Below, piece after piece: positions 36,701 to 48,155 of a stretch of DNA of 64,000 nucleotides (positions are counted from its first letter, which is position 1; the number at the start of each line of letters is the position of its first letter). The notes below the pieces were generated by a model. The model was not told where the DNA came from. It made no database searches and was given only the letters and a program-made list of their open reading frames with translations. The position numbers and the translations under genes are program-made. Source of the stretch: Pleurodeles waltl (taxonomy: Eukaryota > Chordata > Amphibia > Caudata > Salamandridae); assembly GCF_031143425.1 (NCBI RefSeq), contig NC_090439.1:638663465-638727464 (forward strand). The letters are read 5' to 3'.

Positions 36701-37120
36701 CCTATACAATATAATTTTATACACCAGACATACCTCACACCCCAGGTTCTCCATGGTATATATGATTCTCCCTCGGTGAGCTGCCCATGGTATGAGACTC
36801 CAGCGGCCGACTTCCTCCATATGATATGGCACTGCCAATCCCTATTCACAATTTGGCATAAGGTGGCAATAAGTCTAAACAGAGCCATTGGGTAGGATGC
36901 ACCAATGGAGGTCACCCAGATACTATTGGGCCTGCTTCCCTCCTCTCTGAAGAAGAACCTAAGTAGGAGATTTGTCCTCCTTGGATTGGTACTGGCAAAA
37001 AGACATATAGCGATAGCATGGCTTAGCACACAGCCCCCCACATATACACACGAGCAGATGGGGAAGGTGTGGGGAGATTTCATCTGTTTATATTGGATTT
37101 GGGATACCATGGACATATAA
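33720..37120 (+). pseudogene. L1 ORF2 endonuclease/reverse transcriptase remnant
   Basis: Endonuclease: NIYAPNIDSLEFF near 34027, AGNCNCVL near 34116 (the usual AGDFN is AGNCN here, so a catalytic Asp is lost), SRLDYCFLS near 34300, LDHSPVLVSF near 34381. Reverse transcriptase: LNQDQSGFIQRRS near 35336, FLDTEQAFDSLNW near 35453, an intact YADDALIY at 35757-35780, and YLGACL near 35957. The C terminus has ADFLHMIWHCQSLF near 36808, the L1 HxxWxC-type segment. The frame changes many times with stops between, so no functional protein is encoded. Confidence 0.85.
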
Positions 37121-37307
37121 TCTCAAATTGCTTGTATACTTGTTGATCCTTGTATGTACGATTACAGTGGGTCAGTTTAGGCCCTAATTCACCTAGGAAG
37201 ACAAAATGACACAATGCTTAATGTGTGATCTTTCACTGTACTGTCTATATGATATCCCAAAAAAACCAATAAAGTTGTTTAAAATTTAAAAAAGCACATA
37301 GGTTCTT

Positions 37308-38815
37308 GATATGTATGAATATATTAGAGGCCTAATAAATTACACTACAAATATGTGTTGAGTACCTTCTATCTCAACACATCTTTTTAAGGAACATAAA
37401 TATCAGTGCTGTGATATGCCAAAGACATTAAATTATTTAGAGTGATTAATATCAATGTGGCATACCTGCATGCATGGTAGGGGTGTTTGCAGACGTGTGG
37501 ACTGGAAGACGCCCTATCAATTTACAAGCTACTCCTGCTCCAGCTGTTGCAATTAATTTATAAAGAATATGAAAAATGTACACCATAAAGGTTGGGGGTT
37601 AAGTAGAGTATTAGCAAGATGTGTGCTTGCATTTTTTGGAGGAGGAAAGTGTGGCGGGGTTGGGAGAAATAATGTATTGGATAGATAAAGGGGTATTGCT
37701 TCTCATCTGCCTTTTTATTTGGATTTTGGGGAACAGGCAGGCAATCTAGCAGGTCAGGGGGCATTTTAGAGAGGATATGTTTATCAAGGAGGGTGAGATG
37801 GAACCAGATCCAGGTCCATTTCCAGGAAGAGTCTTTGACAACTGAATCCTGGAAAAAACTCCTTCTCTCACTCTAATCTGCTTATTGTTTTCAGGGTCCC
37901 CACAGTTAGTACCTTTACCCAATGCATTTCCAGAGCCTGACAACTCCTGCCACATTCTCCTCTCTGCTGAGGGTGCCTGGAGGCAGACCAAGTAGTTTCC
38001 TAGTAAACTTCAGGGTCTGCCTCCTCCTCAATGTAGTTCTGCTTCCTCTTGAGGGGTTTGGCGGCATCTTGGTGGCCCTACATATGTCCTTGTGATATTT
38101 GTCACAATGTTATTAATATGTTACTTGTCAGGTACCAAAGTCAGGTGTGTAGACATGTAACATCCACGCAGAAATTAAACACATTTCTGTTATATTTGGA
38201 CTGTAATAGTTTTCCTTATTAAAACAAATACATCTATTCTTCCTAGAAGAGGACAAGAGATTATTAATGCACTGTGTCTGATAAATCAATAAAAATATTA
38301 AGTATTTCTATTGTTATCATATCTGCTAAGGAAGTTTCTAACTCCGACAGCCCTTGAGTCTGTGCACCTTTTAACATAATTGTACTCAACTGCAGTGTGT
38401 TCATGTCTAGCATATGTAAAAGCTTTTTGTTTTAAAAAACAATAAAATATACATTTAGCCTCTTTGGGTCAGCACCTTCCAGCATTTGGCTTCTCTAGTT
38501 CATGATTCTTCAGCCATTGGCATAAAATATTGCCAATCACATCTTGTATCAGTCCACTGTAGTGTTTTAGTCTCAGCAAAATTTGATTGGCTGTTGGGTG
38601 TATCTTTTATGCTTGAGCAAAATTTAAATTATGCCATGCAATTTAATAACTTTCTCAAAGTTTTCACATTATGCAATTGCTGGTGTGACATTTTAGCTGA
38701 GGTATGTAAGTGAGTAAGTACAACATTTTATTGTTTTGTTACTTAAAACCATAACAATGAGGAAAATATTATGCAATACATTCACAACGTTAGTTCAGCA
38801 TTTGCAGCTTTGGTG
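37308..38815. other. anonymous DNA
   Basis: AT-rich sequence without recognisable gene, RNA or repeat family. Frames under 85 codons on both strands look random. Confidence 0.45.
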
Positions 38816-38994
38816 CTTATTTACTTATTTATATAATCCTTCTTAATACATAAAAACACAACATGGTAACTCAGTCAAACTGTCCAGTAACTCACAAAAT
38901 GCATCCATCACTTAAGAGCATTACACATCCTAGTTACACATATAAAACATCTATAAATACCATTAAATACCTAAAAACAATTAGACTAAAAAAT

Positions 38995-39559
38995 ATTGGC
39001 CCTGATTCTAAGCTTGGCGGGCGGCGGTAGCCGCCTGCCAAGCGGGAACCGACAGAAGACCGTACCGGGGTCAAAAGACCGCAGCGGTCATTCTGGGTTT
39101 CCCACTGGGCTGGCGGGCGACCGCCGAAAGTCCGCCCGCCAGCCCAGCGGGAAACACCCTTCCCACGAGGAAGCCGGCTCAGAATGGAGCCGGCGGAGTG
39201 GGAAGGTGCGACGGGTGCACAATTCTTTGTGGGGCCCTCTTACGGGGGCCCCTGCAGTGCCCATGCCAGGGGCCCCACGACACCCCATACCACCATCCTG
39301 TACCTGGCGGGCGAACCGCCAGGAACAGGATGGCGGTATGGGGTGTCAGAATCCCCATGGCGGCGCAGCAAGCTGCGCCACCATGGCGGATTCCCATGGG
39401 CAGCGGAAAGTCGGCGGTACACCGCCGGCTTTCCGCTTCTGCCCGCGGCTGTACCGCCGCGGTCAGAATGCCCGGCGGAGCACCGCCAGCCTGTTGGCGG
39501 TGCTACCGCCAACCTCCGCCCTGGCGGTATTTACCGCCAGGGTCAGAATGACCCCCATT
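38995..39559 (+). mobile_element. GC-rich foldback MITE, copy 2 (TSD ATT)
   Basis: The 559-bp element 38998-39556 starts GGCCCTGATTCTAAGC and ends GGTCAGAATGACCCCC, flanked by ATT at 38995-38997 and 39557-39559. It is collinear and same-sense with 9422-10050. Shared blocks include GCGGGAAACACCCTTCCCAC and GAGCCGGCGGAGTGGGAAGG. It lacks about 40 bp around the GTTGCACCCGTTGCGAATTT region of copy 1. The 190-codon and other frames here are GC-composition artefacts. Confidence 0.85.
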
Positions 39560-40817
39560 GTCTTGTGATTCCACACAATCTTTCCAGTACCCGACCACTT
39601 TCTTGATATATTATAATAAGTATTATCACATCATTTTATACAATGAACCATGTAAGCATCAATAACAGTCCTCCTTATTGGACCGGAGATCCCTGTGCTC
39701 CTCCAGTACCCTGAGATGTTATTAAAACACAAATGTCTGAAAAATGCTGAGTGCATAAGATTTAGATATTTAGACAGCGTACAGAGGTCCTGTTTGGATG
39801 TTATTTTGGATGTTATTAAAATCTCCTGTTGGTCCTGAATGGTCCTGTTTGGAAGTTATTGAAGTACAAATGTCTACAAAGTGCTGAGTGCATAAAATTT
39901 AGATACTTAGACAGTGTACTGAGTTGTCTTCTTCTTTCCAAAGTTTCTAAAATATTACAGGAAACTAGGGATGTGGTTCACTTGGGCATTTAGCAGTTAT
40001 ACTCTGACCTTTTTTTAATCCCTAGCATTACAGGCACAGGAGCCAGCCAATGGACACCCAATTACCATCAACCAATGCCCGGAGATATTAATGAGGTGTT
40101 AACCTCTATGGGGTGCGGAGTGCATAGTAATCAGATACTTAGACAAGGTTCGGCAGTCCTGTACAACACTTTGCCTGCTTCTTTCAAGAATTTCAGGAAT
40201 CCTACAGTTAACTGGGGATAAACCCCATTTATACATGCAACAATTGCACTCTGGCACTTCCTAATCCATAGCATTCGAAATACAGAGGTCAACAAAAAGG
40301 CTCTCAATTGCCCCAGTTCCTTATAGACACATACTATATACTGTATTGATTCTAATTGGTACTTGCATAATCTACAATGCAGATCTGCCAATCCCTTCAA
40401 ATTGCCATATTTATAGGCTTTTAAGAGTAAAATCCCACACCTCAGTCTGATTAGATCTTTTTTCTAACACAGCTTCACAGCTCTGGATAGGTAAAGTGCC
40501 CTCCCAGGAGACTGTTAAAAGAAATACTACATAAGTTGGCATGTGCTTTTGTGGTGAGCTCTGTGGATCTCAGCCTTGCTTTTTTTAATTAACAATTTAG
40601 CTTGCTGCCTTAGAGGAAGATTTAGACTAACAATATAATTGACTCCCGCAGCAGAAATAGATTTGCTGACATTTTCCTTCCATGCTGACATATTATTCTA
40701 CATGCTTAACCAAATCAAACCTCTCAACGAGCCAGGAGGAACTGCCTTAAGCTTTGTATAATAGTTTAAAAATCTTACCTCCGCCATAATTGTTCGCTTA
40801 CTTAAATTAAATTCTAA

Positions 40818-41624
40818 TCAAATTTGTGAGGACAGGGAGGTATTCGGGAGCTGCAGTAATCGTCTATAGCATCGGTACTGTGCCTTATCTAACCAGGAAC
40901 CAAGCCTGACTTTAAAGATCAGTGAGCCATAGGCCAATGTTGGAATCATCTTCACATCTATTACTCTGCAAATTGCAGTCAAGTCTGGTCCTGGCAGTTG
41001 CTTCAAGAGTTTCTGAAAGCTGATGGACATAGCTACTGCCATTCCTTTAATGGACTCTAGCTGGACATGGTGTGAGCCTTGCAAATTAAAGTAAACACCT
41101 AAATACTTCAAGTTGGAAACCGACTCGATTTTGGCATGGTCCAATACAAAGGCCCTCTTCCTGACTTTCTTTCTCCCAAAAAACATCATTTTGGTTTTAG
41201 AGACGTTGATGGAGATCATATTTTCATTACAATAATGTGACAGGGCATGCAGCAATTGTTGCATTCCTTCTGCGGTGTGATCAAAGAGAAGAGTATCATA
41301 AGCATACTGCAGACATTGCAAATGTACACCAGCTAGCTAAGGTGGAAACACATTAATTTCCGCCAGTGCACTGTTAAGGTCTGCCAGATATAAATTAAAT
41401 AAAAAGGGGGCCAGTACACAGCCCTGTTTTGGCCCTTAAGTGGTCCAGATCTTTTGCGTCACTCTATTCCCTGAGACCTTAACTCTTACCCAGGTTTTAA
41501 CATACAGGTTCATAATTGCTCGCAACAATGTGGCTGGAACACTCCAATTATAGAGATTTCTCCACAACCTTGCCTTGTCCACTTTAGCAAAGGCAGTCTT
41601 ATAATCGATAAAGACAGCATACAA
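40818..41624 (-). pseudogene. LINE reverse transcriptase remnant
   Basis: The frame 41436-41624 carries AVFIDYKTAFAKVDKARLW (family pattern FxDxxxAFDxVxR), with the first catalytic Asp present. The frame 40818-41321 begins around CLQYAYDTLLFD. The YADD box has become YAYD, so one catalytic Asp is lost. It continues with the thumb-side block, SINVSKTKMMFFGRKK and NLKYLGVYF. A stop separates the two frames and a region near 41340-41440 is shifted. The enzyme copies LINE RNA at the target site in active relatives; here it is inactive. Confidence 0.82.
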
Positions 41625-42027
41625 AATTACAGCTTGCTACTGGTTTGCTGCCTCGATCAATGTAGAGATGATCATCAGATTGTCCTCCATACCGCTCACC
41701 TGTCTAAACCAAGTCTGTGCATTTGGGATCAGTGAATTAATAGCAGCCCACTTTTTAAGTTCAGCATTAAGTTTTTTGCATAACGTTTCCCATCTACATC
41801 TAGAAGGGCTATTAGTCGAAAATTAGCTGGCTGATCAGGTTAGCCCTTTTTCTGGATTGGAGATAATATTGAAACTCTCCAGCAGTCTGGAACATCATTT
41901 GTAGTAAGACATGGACTATATAATGGACATAGAAGGTGTACCCACACTTCCTTAGCAACTTTAAATATTTTAGCTGGCAACCCATTAGGACAGCGGGCGC
42001 CTCTACAGGTAGTAAGGAGGATAACTC

Positions 42028-43433
42028 TTAACTTAAGTCATTCTTTTCAATCAATTCACAATCCCTCTTACCCCATACCTCAAGGTGAGACCCCGATATC
42101 AACAACCAAAGCTCTTCCCGCAGACTAGCCAGGTGAGAGCCATAAAGATTCGAAACATATTGCATCCAGTTTCCCGCTGATATAGAAGGCTGATCTTTTG
42201 TACTGGCCCCACTAGTCATTTGCTGCACCCATTGGCGAAATTTGCCAGAGTTCTTTTGCTTTAATGCCTCATGTAAATCCACCCATTGCTTTTCCTCTTT
42301 TTGCTGTGTCAAGGCACATACTTTTACTTTATATGTCTTTCTTATTAGACATATCTCGTCAATGAGAGCACTAGAATTGCTGAAAATGTGAGTCTTTCTT
42401 AAGTGGTTGTTCTGCTTTTGCTTGAGCATTCTAAGTTCTGGGCATGAGTGCTTGAGCAAGGGAGCCTTACATGGGCCTGATGAAATTGTGGGTGAGGCAA
42501 ATTGATTTAGCAGAGCCAATGTCAAAGAGTGCCATTGTGAAGGAGATGCTACTAGGTCCACTTGAGAAACTGTGAGAAATTTCTCCAATGATTCTGTCTT
42601 TTTATGTGTCCAGAGCTTCATTTAACTCCGTGCAATGCGCTCACCCCCTCTTGAGATCCAACTGTCTTAATCAAAGGCCATCTTGGCATGCTCCATGAAA
42701 TAGAACAAACCAGCATGGTATGATCGCTAAACATATCTGGAATCACCTCAAAATCACCCACTTGATTAAAATGCTGGACTGACACCCAAATATAGTCTAT
42801 TAAAGATGAATTTCCTTGCAACCCAAAGGTGCGGCTAGGTGGGGTATCCAGAATACTTCTACTGTTCAGCACCCTCATCCCGAGCTGGTTAAGCAGTGTG
42901 GCAAATCTCTTACCGGCAACATCCTTTTTTATTAATCTAAATTTAGTCCTGGGAATTGACCAAGTAATATCGTCCTCTTGGACCCACACCGATGGTGGGG
43001 CAGCATCCAGGAGAAACATATTGAAATCACCAGCCAATAGCCATAAAGCCTCTAAATGTGACACTTTTAGGGATTTTATGGTATTTGCCACTTCAGTTAA
43101 TGCCATTTCTTTCTTTGGTTTCTTTGGGTTAGTGTAGATTAACCCTACAAAATCTGCAACCCCTGGCCTTCTGTCTTCACCAGCTTTTGAAGTATAAAGG
43201 ATTGGCTTCTTGTGAAAGGGGACGGCACAGATTTTAGCCAAAATCCATGGGTATTTAAGGGGTACTGATTTACAGAGTAAAATACCCCATTGAGACAGAA
43301 CATTTGCATCAGCCTCCATTTTTCTTAAGGTTTCTGAGTTACAAAACTGAATTTTAATGGCCTCTCTTGGGTTATCATTGATACCTTGAACAAAGGCTAT
43401 ATACTCAGTCTCAGTAGATTCGATCTGATCCAT
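42028..43433 (-). pseudogene. LINE endonuclease and linker, frameshifted
   Basis: The frame 42618-43433 (271 codons) has LLAGDFNMFL, then SSLIDYIWVSVQHF and SDHTMLVCSI at its end. These are the GDFN, DYI and SDH motifs of the LINE APE-type endonuclease, all with their key residues. Its N-terminal part lacks a clear start of the nuclease fold and may lie in other frames upstream. The frame 42028-42621 (197 codons) overlaps it by 4 bases in another frame and looks like the endonuclease-RT linker, so a small indel near 42620 separates them. The nuclease would nick target DNA to prime reverse transcription. Confidence 0.8.
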
Positions 43434-44650
43434 GCCAGGCAGAGCCTAAAATAATTTTAAGATATTCACACGATTGAGCACATCTTCACGGCCACATGAT
43501 GTATATTCTGTTTGTAATATTAATATATCACCCTCGCACTCTGGCCTTTCAGGGGGCCAATCTCACTCGCAAAGTGGTAACAAGTCACTCCTGCCCCCCT
43601 GGGTTATCCTTGGATCAGCTGAAATATTTTGACCAGGACTGGCCCTTACACGAGAACTTATTAAAGACTCTTTACCCGCCCCCTCCAATTCAGCTGCTTC
43701 AGCCAATTCATTAGTTTGCCAAGTGATAGATGATCTTAGGTCCGCATTTCTTGTATCACCAGATTCTCAAATACACATGAGGCAGGGGGACCAGTGTCTG
43801 AAATCACTTCCCAAGACTTCAAGTGCTCCATTTGAGATACTTTGACTATTCTTGGAAGGTGTAAAGAGGATTCGTCCCCACACGTGTGCCACGAAGTCTG
43901 ACACTCTTTGGATGATCTTAAGGCTATATTCTGCGTCACCATTGAACTTTTGTTTCCTCCTTCTATCAATCCTACTGGAACTGATGCTGCATCAGAGGGC
44001 CTGGAGTCATCATGAGAGGACCCTAATTTCACTCTGACATCTATCTTGACCTGACGGCGAAGATCTCATCATTGCATCTGAAGAGGACCTGGAAAGGCCC
44101 TTTCTGGCAGCCATTTGTTCAGGACCCTCTTTCCGATCATTATTCAACCACTGGAGGAGGCTAGCGTCCTTTCTGCCTTGTGGGCTCTGACTTCCTTTCC
44201 CCACCAAGGGGACTTTGAGATCAGGTTGAGGCGCTGGAAAAATTTAACAGAATTTCTGTTACGCTCTGCTTTGCCCTTTTTAGACTTTTATTAAGTTTCT
44301 GTAAACATTTGTTTTTTCCTTGACAAAGTAGCAGATGTCCCTACAGGGTCCTCGGGATTTTAATACCAGTGGGTCCCATGGCCTCAAAGTCAGTGTTAGT
44401 TACTTGTGAGCAAGCCACTTGAGCCACTTGGGCTGAACATATGCGGCCCGCGATTTCCCCATCTAGATTTTGATTTTGAAGGGACTCCTAATGATTATCC
44501 AAGCAAGCTGATGGTTCAGTTAACAGAGCTGGTGGCTTGGTCTTGTGCGCTGCCTTGCATTCTTGGACCCACTCAGCCATTGTCATCTAACAAATGAGAG
44601 CAGTAACAGGGCACCAAAGATTTATCTGTGATCTGTTGTGCCCTCATCAT

Positions 44651-45202
44651 TCAATCATTAAGTTTATCTATCCGAGTGTTGATGTTCTTAACATGGTCCG
44701 CAAGTAATTGAAGAATGTTTATTTGTATGTCCAATTTATCTGCATGCATTACTGATGCTTTGCTAAGTGTAGTTAGCGCACCATCAATTACCTCCCAGAG
44801 CAAGGGTTCGTCGTTAGCCTGAACCTTTCCACAACTAGACCCATGCTCAGTGGAAATTATATTGGAGTCAGAGTTCGATGCATGCTCCAATGAATTCAGT
44901 GTCACTGGGCTTGTTACATTCTGAACCGTGACATACGTTGCATCTTTGTGACCACAATCGTCTTTTGCCTGCAATTTGGTTATTGAAGAAACCTGGTTCT
45001 GGTTTAACTGCTGATTGCTGTCATAATCCATGACGCTTAAAATAGTCTCATCATCAATATAATGGTCTTCTGAAACTTCTCGCTGCCCTTCCAGTAGCAT
45101 CATTTTATCACTGTTCACTAGCAACTTGTTGTTTGCAGGGCCCAAATTCGAGGGTATTTTGCTTTCATGGCTGGACGTCCTGCTGTTATGGCCCATGAGC
45201 AT
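44651..45202 (-). CDS. LINE ORF1-like protein
   Basis: An open frame of 183 codons lies upstream (minus sense) of the endonuclease. The first two thirds are Asn/Ser/Asp rich and low complexity. The last 45 residues form regular hydrophobic heptads (around LDIQINILQLLADHVKNINT), a probable coiled coil. Position and coiled coil fit a LINE ORF1 product, which would self-associate and bind RNA. I recognise no RRM, zinc knuckle or PHD finger. It may continue upstream of the ATG at 45202. Downstream remains at 43736-44207 are shifted. Confidence 0.5.
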   Translation of the reverse strand: MLMGHNSRTSSHESKIPSNLGPANNKLLVNSDKMMLLEGQREVSEDHYIDDETILSVMDYDSNQQLNQNQVSSITKLQAKDDCGHKDATYVTVQNVTSPVTLNSLEHASNSDSNIISTEHGSSCGKVQANDEPLLWEVIDGALTTLSKASVMHADKLDIQINILQLLADHVKNINTRIDKLND

Positions 45203-45524
45203 TAAGGTGGAGTCACTTCTTCATTGACAATGTCTTCCGACCTCATAGATTTCCAGAGCATCTCCCCTTTAAACCTGAAGGTAAGGAGAGGTTATTTCCA
45301 TTACACCTGAAATTGTCGGCCACCACCACCACAACTTCTGGGGATACTGGCCAAGGGCCCTCAAACCTCCCTCCCAACTTGCATCCCGGAAGTCCCAAAC
45401 GTCCCGGGTTATAACTCTGTGTATTGAGCCAACCCCTTTGGTCTCTAGAGAGACTTTCTTTGTCTGAGGAGCAGCCGGTGAGATAGGTGGGCTTCGGTCC
45501 ACAAGTACTGGTGTTCGGCTCCGG

Positions 45525-46103
45525 CTACTCTCGGCACCTGACACTTGACCCCACACTCTACTCGAAGGCGGCCGAGAGGTCCAGGAGGATGAAGACCGCG
45601 GTTTCGCCGTTGTCAAGCAGGGCCCTGATGTTGTCGGTGGCGGCAATGAGGGCGGTTTCAGTACTGTGGTTGCTGCGGAACTCTGACTGGGATGGGTCCA
45701 GGATGTTGTTTTCTTCGAGGTAGTGGGTCAGTTGTCTGTTGATGATCTTCTCAGTGACCTTGGCCGGGAATGGGAGCAGGGAGATGGGGTAAGTTCGGAG
45801 CGGGTGTTAAGTAGGATGCATCGGAGGTAGTTGCGGTCAGGCTTGGCAGGAGGTTTGGCGATTTGGAGGCTGGTGGGGCTGCAGTTCCGGCAGGTGAAGG
45901 GTCCCTGGGTGTGCTCGTCCGGTGTTGAGTGCGCGGAGGGTGCTGGCGGTGTAATGGCATTGCTGACGGTGGTGGTCTTCGGAACCAGGGGTCCTGGCGC
46001 TGGGTGCGGTCTGGGCGCGGACGTGCGCAGACGGGCTTGCCTTAGGAGCACCTTCAGCGCCACAGCGGCACGCCCGCTGCACGTCTGCACAGCGGCTGCC
46101 ATT
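45525..46103 (-). pseudogene. internally deleted CR1-like LINE fragment, CpG rich
   Basis: On the minus strand, LRCILLNTRS (about 45800-45830) is the start of a CR1/L2-type endonuclease. Almost at once it passes into reverse transcriptase: a KVTEKIINRQLTHYLEENN block (45700-45760), a DPSQSEF block with HSTETALIAATDNIRAL, then VFILLDLSAAF near 45555-45590. The sequence then leaves the family. Most of the endonuclease and the linker are missing, so this is an internal deletion followed by a 3' truncation. The GC-rich stretch 45880-46340 may be its 5' region. Several frames here (up to 183 codons) are GC-composition shadows. Confidence 0.7.
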
Positions 46104-46359
46104 TAAGGGGAGGTGGGAGGGAGGGGCAGCAGGGACGAGGGAGGGGACAGCGATTGGGCGAGCAGGGGGGCGGGGCCTCAGGGACACAGCAGCGGGAAAA
46201 GGGAAATTGACGTTGAGGGAGGGGGCGGGGACGCAGAGGTGGGAAAAGGGAACTTGAAGTGGAAGGAGGGGGTGGGGCCAAAGGGACGCAGCGGCGGGGC
46301 TGAAAAAAAAAACAAATAGCAAAATGGGAACCTGGAGCAGCAGCAGCACCGGCACGCCT
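46104..46359. other. GC-rich, purine-biased stretch
   Basis: The + strand is rich in GGGAGG/GGGG words and the minus strand in CCCTCC, with many CpGs. It may be the 5' region of the CR1-like fragment. The Pro-rich minus frames (183 and 104 codons) have no family resemblance. Confidence 0.4.
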
Positions 46360-48018
46360 GACACCCATTCATTTTCACCACAGATCACAAACCGCTTATT
46401 CCCTTATTCAACGGCACTGCCTCCAAGCCGCCGCCCCGGATAGAAAAATGGATGCTACAACTGGAGGAATACAATTGTAAAGTAGAGTATTGTCCAGGAT
46501 CAAATAATCCTACAGATTATCTATCACAACATCCAAGGCTTGCCACAGTAGTGGAAGCTGAAGAAGCGCAAGAGACAGAAGAGTACGTGAGGTGTATAGT
46601 TGAGTGGTCACAACCCCTCCCCATCTCTTTAGATTCCATCTAAAAAACTACTAAAGAAGATAAAGTCCTACAAAAGATAATGCATGCAGTGAACACTAAT
46701 TAGTGGCATGCCGTACCAAAACGGTGGCATACTCTCACCCCAGAAGCTAGAAAAACCATGAAGAGCCTACATCATGTCCACCAAGAGCTAACAGTCAGTA
46801 GTGAAGGATTCCTCCTCCGAGGACACAGACTAGTAGTTCCCTCCAGCCTCACAGACAGAGCAGTACAACTGGCCCATGCTGACCATCAAGACATGGTAAA
46901 AACAAAGAGCAGACTATGGACCAAAGTCTGGTTCCCAATGATGGGTGAGAATGTTGAGGCGTTGGTATGCTCGTGCCACTGGTGCCAAGTGACGGGGGAG
47001 TCGAATGTGCCGGTCCCCATCAAAACTGAGAAACGACCCCCGAAACCTTGGGTCTCCACCAGTCTCAATTTTGGGAGCCTCCCAGACAGCCGTCACATGC
47101 TAGTACTGATTGATGATTTTTCATGATATCCTGAAGTGGAAAAAGTCACCTCACTGACTGCGGCTGAAGTGATACCGAAAGTAGAAAAAGTACTTGCCAC
47201 CCATGGAATTATCCAAGAGATTCGGACTGATAACGGTCCTCCTTTTCAAAGCAGAGAATTTGCTGACTACCTACAGTCCCTTGGCATATGGCACAAAAAG
47301 ATCATGCTGTGATGGCCCCAAGCCAATGGAGAGGTGGAACTATTTATAAGGACACTGAACAAAGTAATAAGGATTGTGTCTGCTAGGAATAAAGCGCCTG
47401 AGATGGCAATATATTCCTTTTTTAAAGATTACCGTCAAACTCCACTCTCTACCACCGGAGTAGCACCAAGCCACTTGTCCATGGGCCAGGTGGCTACTGA
47501 CATCATTCCCCACCACGAATCCTGGGCACCAGCGCCTGAAAACGAGAAGAGTGAGTGTTTCAAACAAAAGAACTCCAATGACAAGGCCAGTATCCGTGGG
47601 AGAGTGAGGTGTTCTGATTTACGAGTAGGGGACCAAGTCTTGATTAAAGATTATTTTCCAGGCAGCAAGTTCCGATTGCCGTTCAAGAGTCGCCCTTGAT
47701 CATCATCAGACGGAAAGGATTGCTTGTAACATCTCTTGGTTCAAACGTTTTCAAACCCTTGCCTCTTGAACCCTGACCGACAACTGACCCAATTCCGTCG
47801 ACTCCAATGCGGAGGTAATGTCAGAAGACGGCCGGTCAGAAGGGTCAATACCGGTACATGATGCTGCTGACTGCGGTGGTGGGTCACCAGAGCAGGTTAG
47901 TGGATCTGTTGTCAGTCCGGGTGGGCCCTCACCACAGGTCAATCGTACTAACTACTCTGGGTATGACCTGAGGAGTAATCCTGCACCTTCGACTAGACTG
48001 AAGGATCACCTGCTGTGA
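46360..48018 (+). pseudogene. 5'-truncated Ty3/Gypsy pol (RNase H end and integrase)
   Basis: It begins abruptly in the RNase H region (TTDHKPLIPLF, about 46380) and covers the PPPRIEKWMLQLEEY block. It then covers the integrase HHCC finger (HADHQD...CSCHWC, about 46870-46990), VLIDDFS near 47104, IRTDNGPPF near 47220, and NGEVELF, the Glu position, near 47325. The C-terminal domain follows (VGDQVLIKDYFPGSKF), and a tail YDLRSNPAPSTRLKDHLL ends at 48018. It resembles, but is clearly diverged from, the complete element at 49254-54670. Stops occur after DDFS, near KKIML and elsewhere, so it is dead. Gag, protease and RT are absent. Confidence 0.85.
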
Positions 48019-48155
48019 CTAACCTAAGACACCGAATGAGATACTGTTTTGTTGTTCTGAGCCACGTCTATATTTACCATATGTACTGACGTTCTACCTG
48101 TGTGTGTTATGTATCATGCTTTGTGTTAATTTTTGTTTCTGATTTTTGTGAGGGA

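Larger units (their letters stand above)
30241..37307 (+). mobile_element. full-length L1-like LINE with 12-bp TSD
   Basis: ACATAGGTTCTT at 30241-30252 is repeated exactly at 37296-37307. Between them lies an element whose 5' end starts close to GGGGGGCGTAGCC and whose 3' end has AATAAA (37268-37273) and an A-rich tail. ORF1 and ORF2 remains lie inside in the L1 order: coiled coil/RRM, endonuclease, reverse transcriptase, C-terminal His/Cys segment. Its length is 7.04 kb including a 0.73-kb MITE, so about 6.3 kb without it. The target repeat at both ends, including the 5' end, argues that it integrated full length. Numerous stops and frameshifts show it is dead. Confidence 0.9.
38816..45260 (-). 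mobile_element. minus-strand non-L1 LINE, near full length
   Basis: Read on the minus strand, an ORF1-like frame (44651-45202), an apurinic-type endonuclease (42618-43433), a linker (42028-42621) and reverse transcriptase blocks (41624 down to 40818) follow in LINE order. The suspected 3' end is near 38816, where the minus strand ends in a TAAATAAGTAAATAAG-type 8-bp repeat. A GC-rich MITE (38998-39556) sits in the 3' untranslated part. The reverse transcriptase is CR1/Rex/RTE-like rather than L1-like, but the clade cannot be set by eye. Ends are approximate and no TSD was found. Confidence 0.65.

Noticed and set aside
45837..46388. 183-codon Pro-rich frame as a possible host exon
   Set aside because: GC-rich composition, overlapping alternative frames, and adjacency to LINE and Gypsy fragments without splice-site support.
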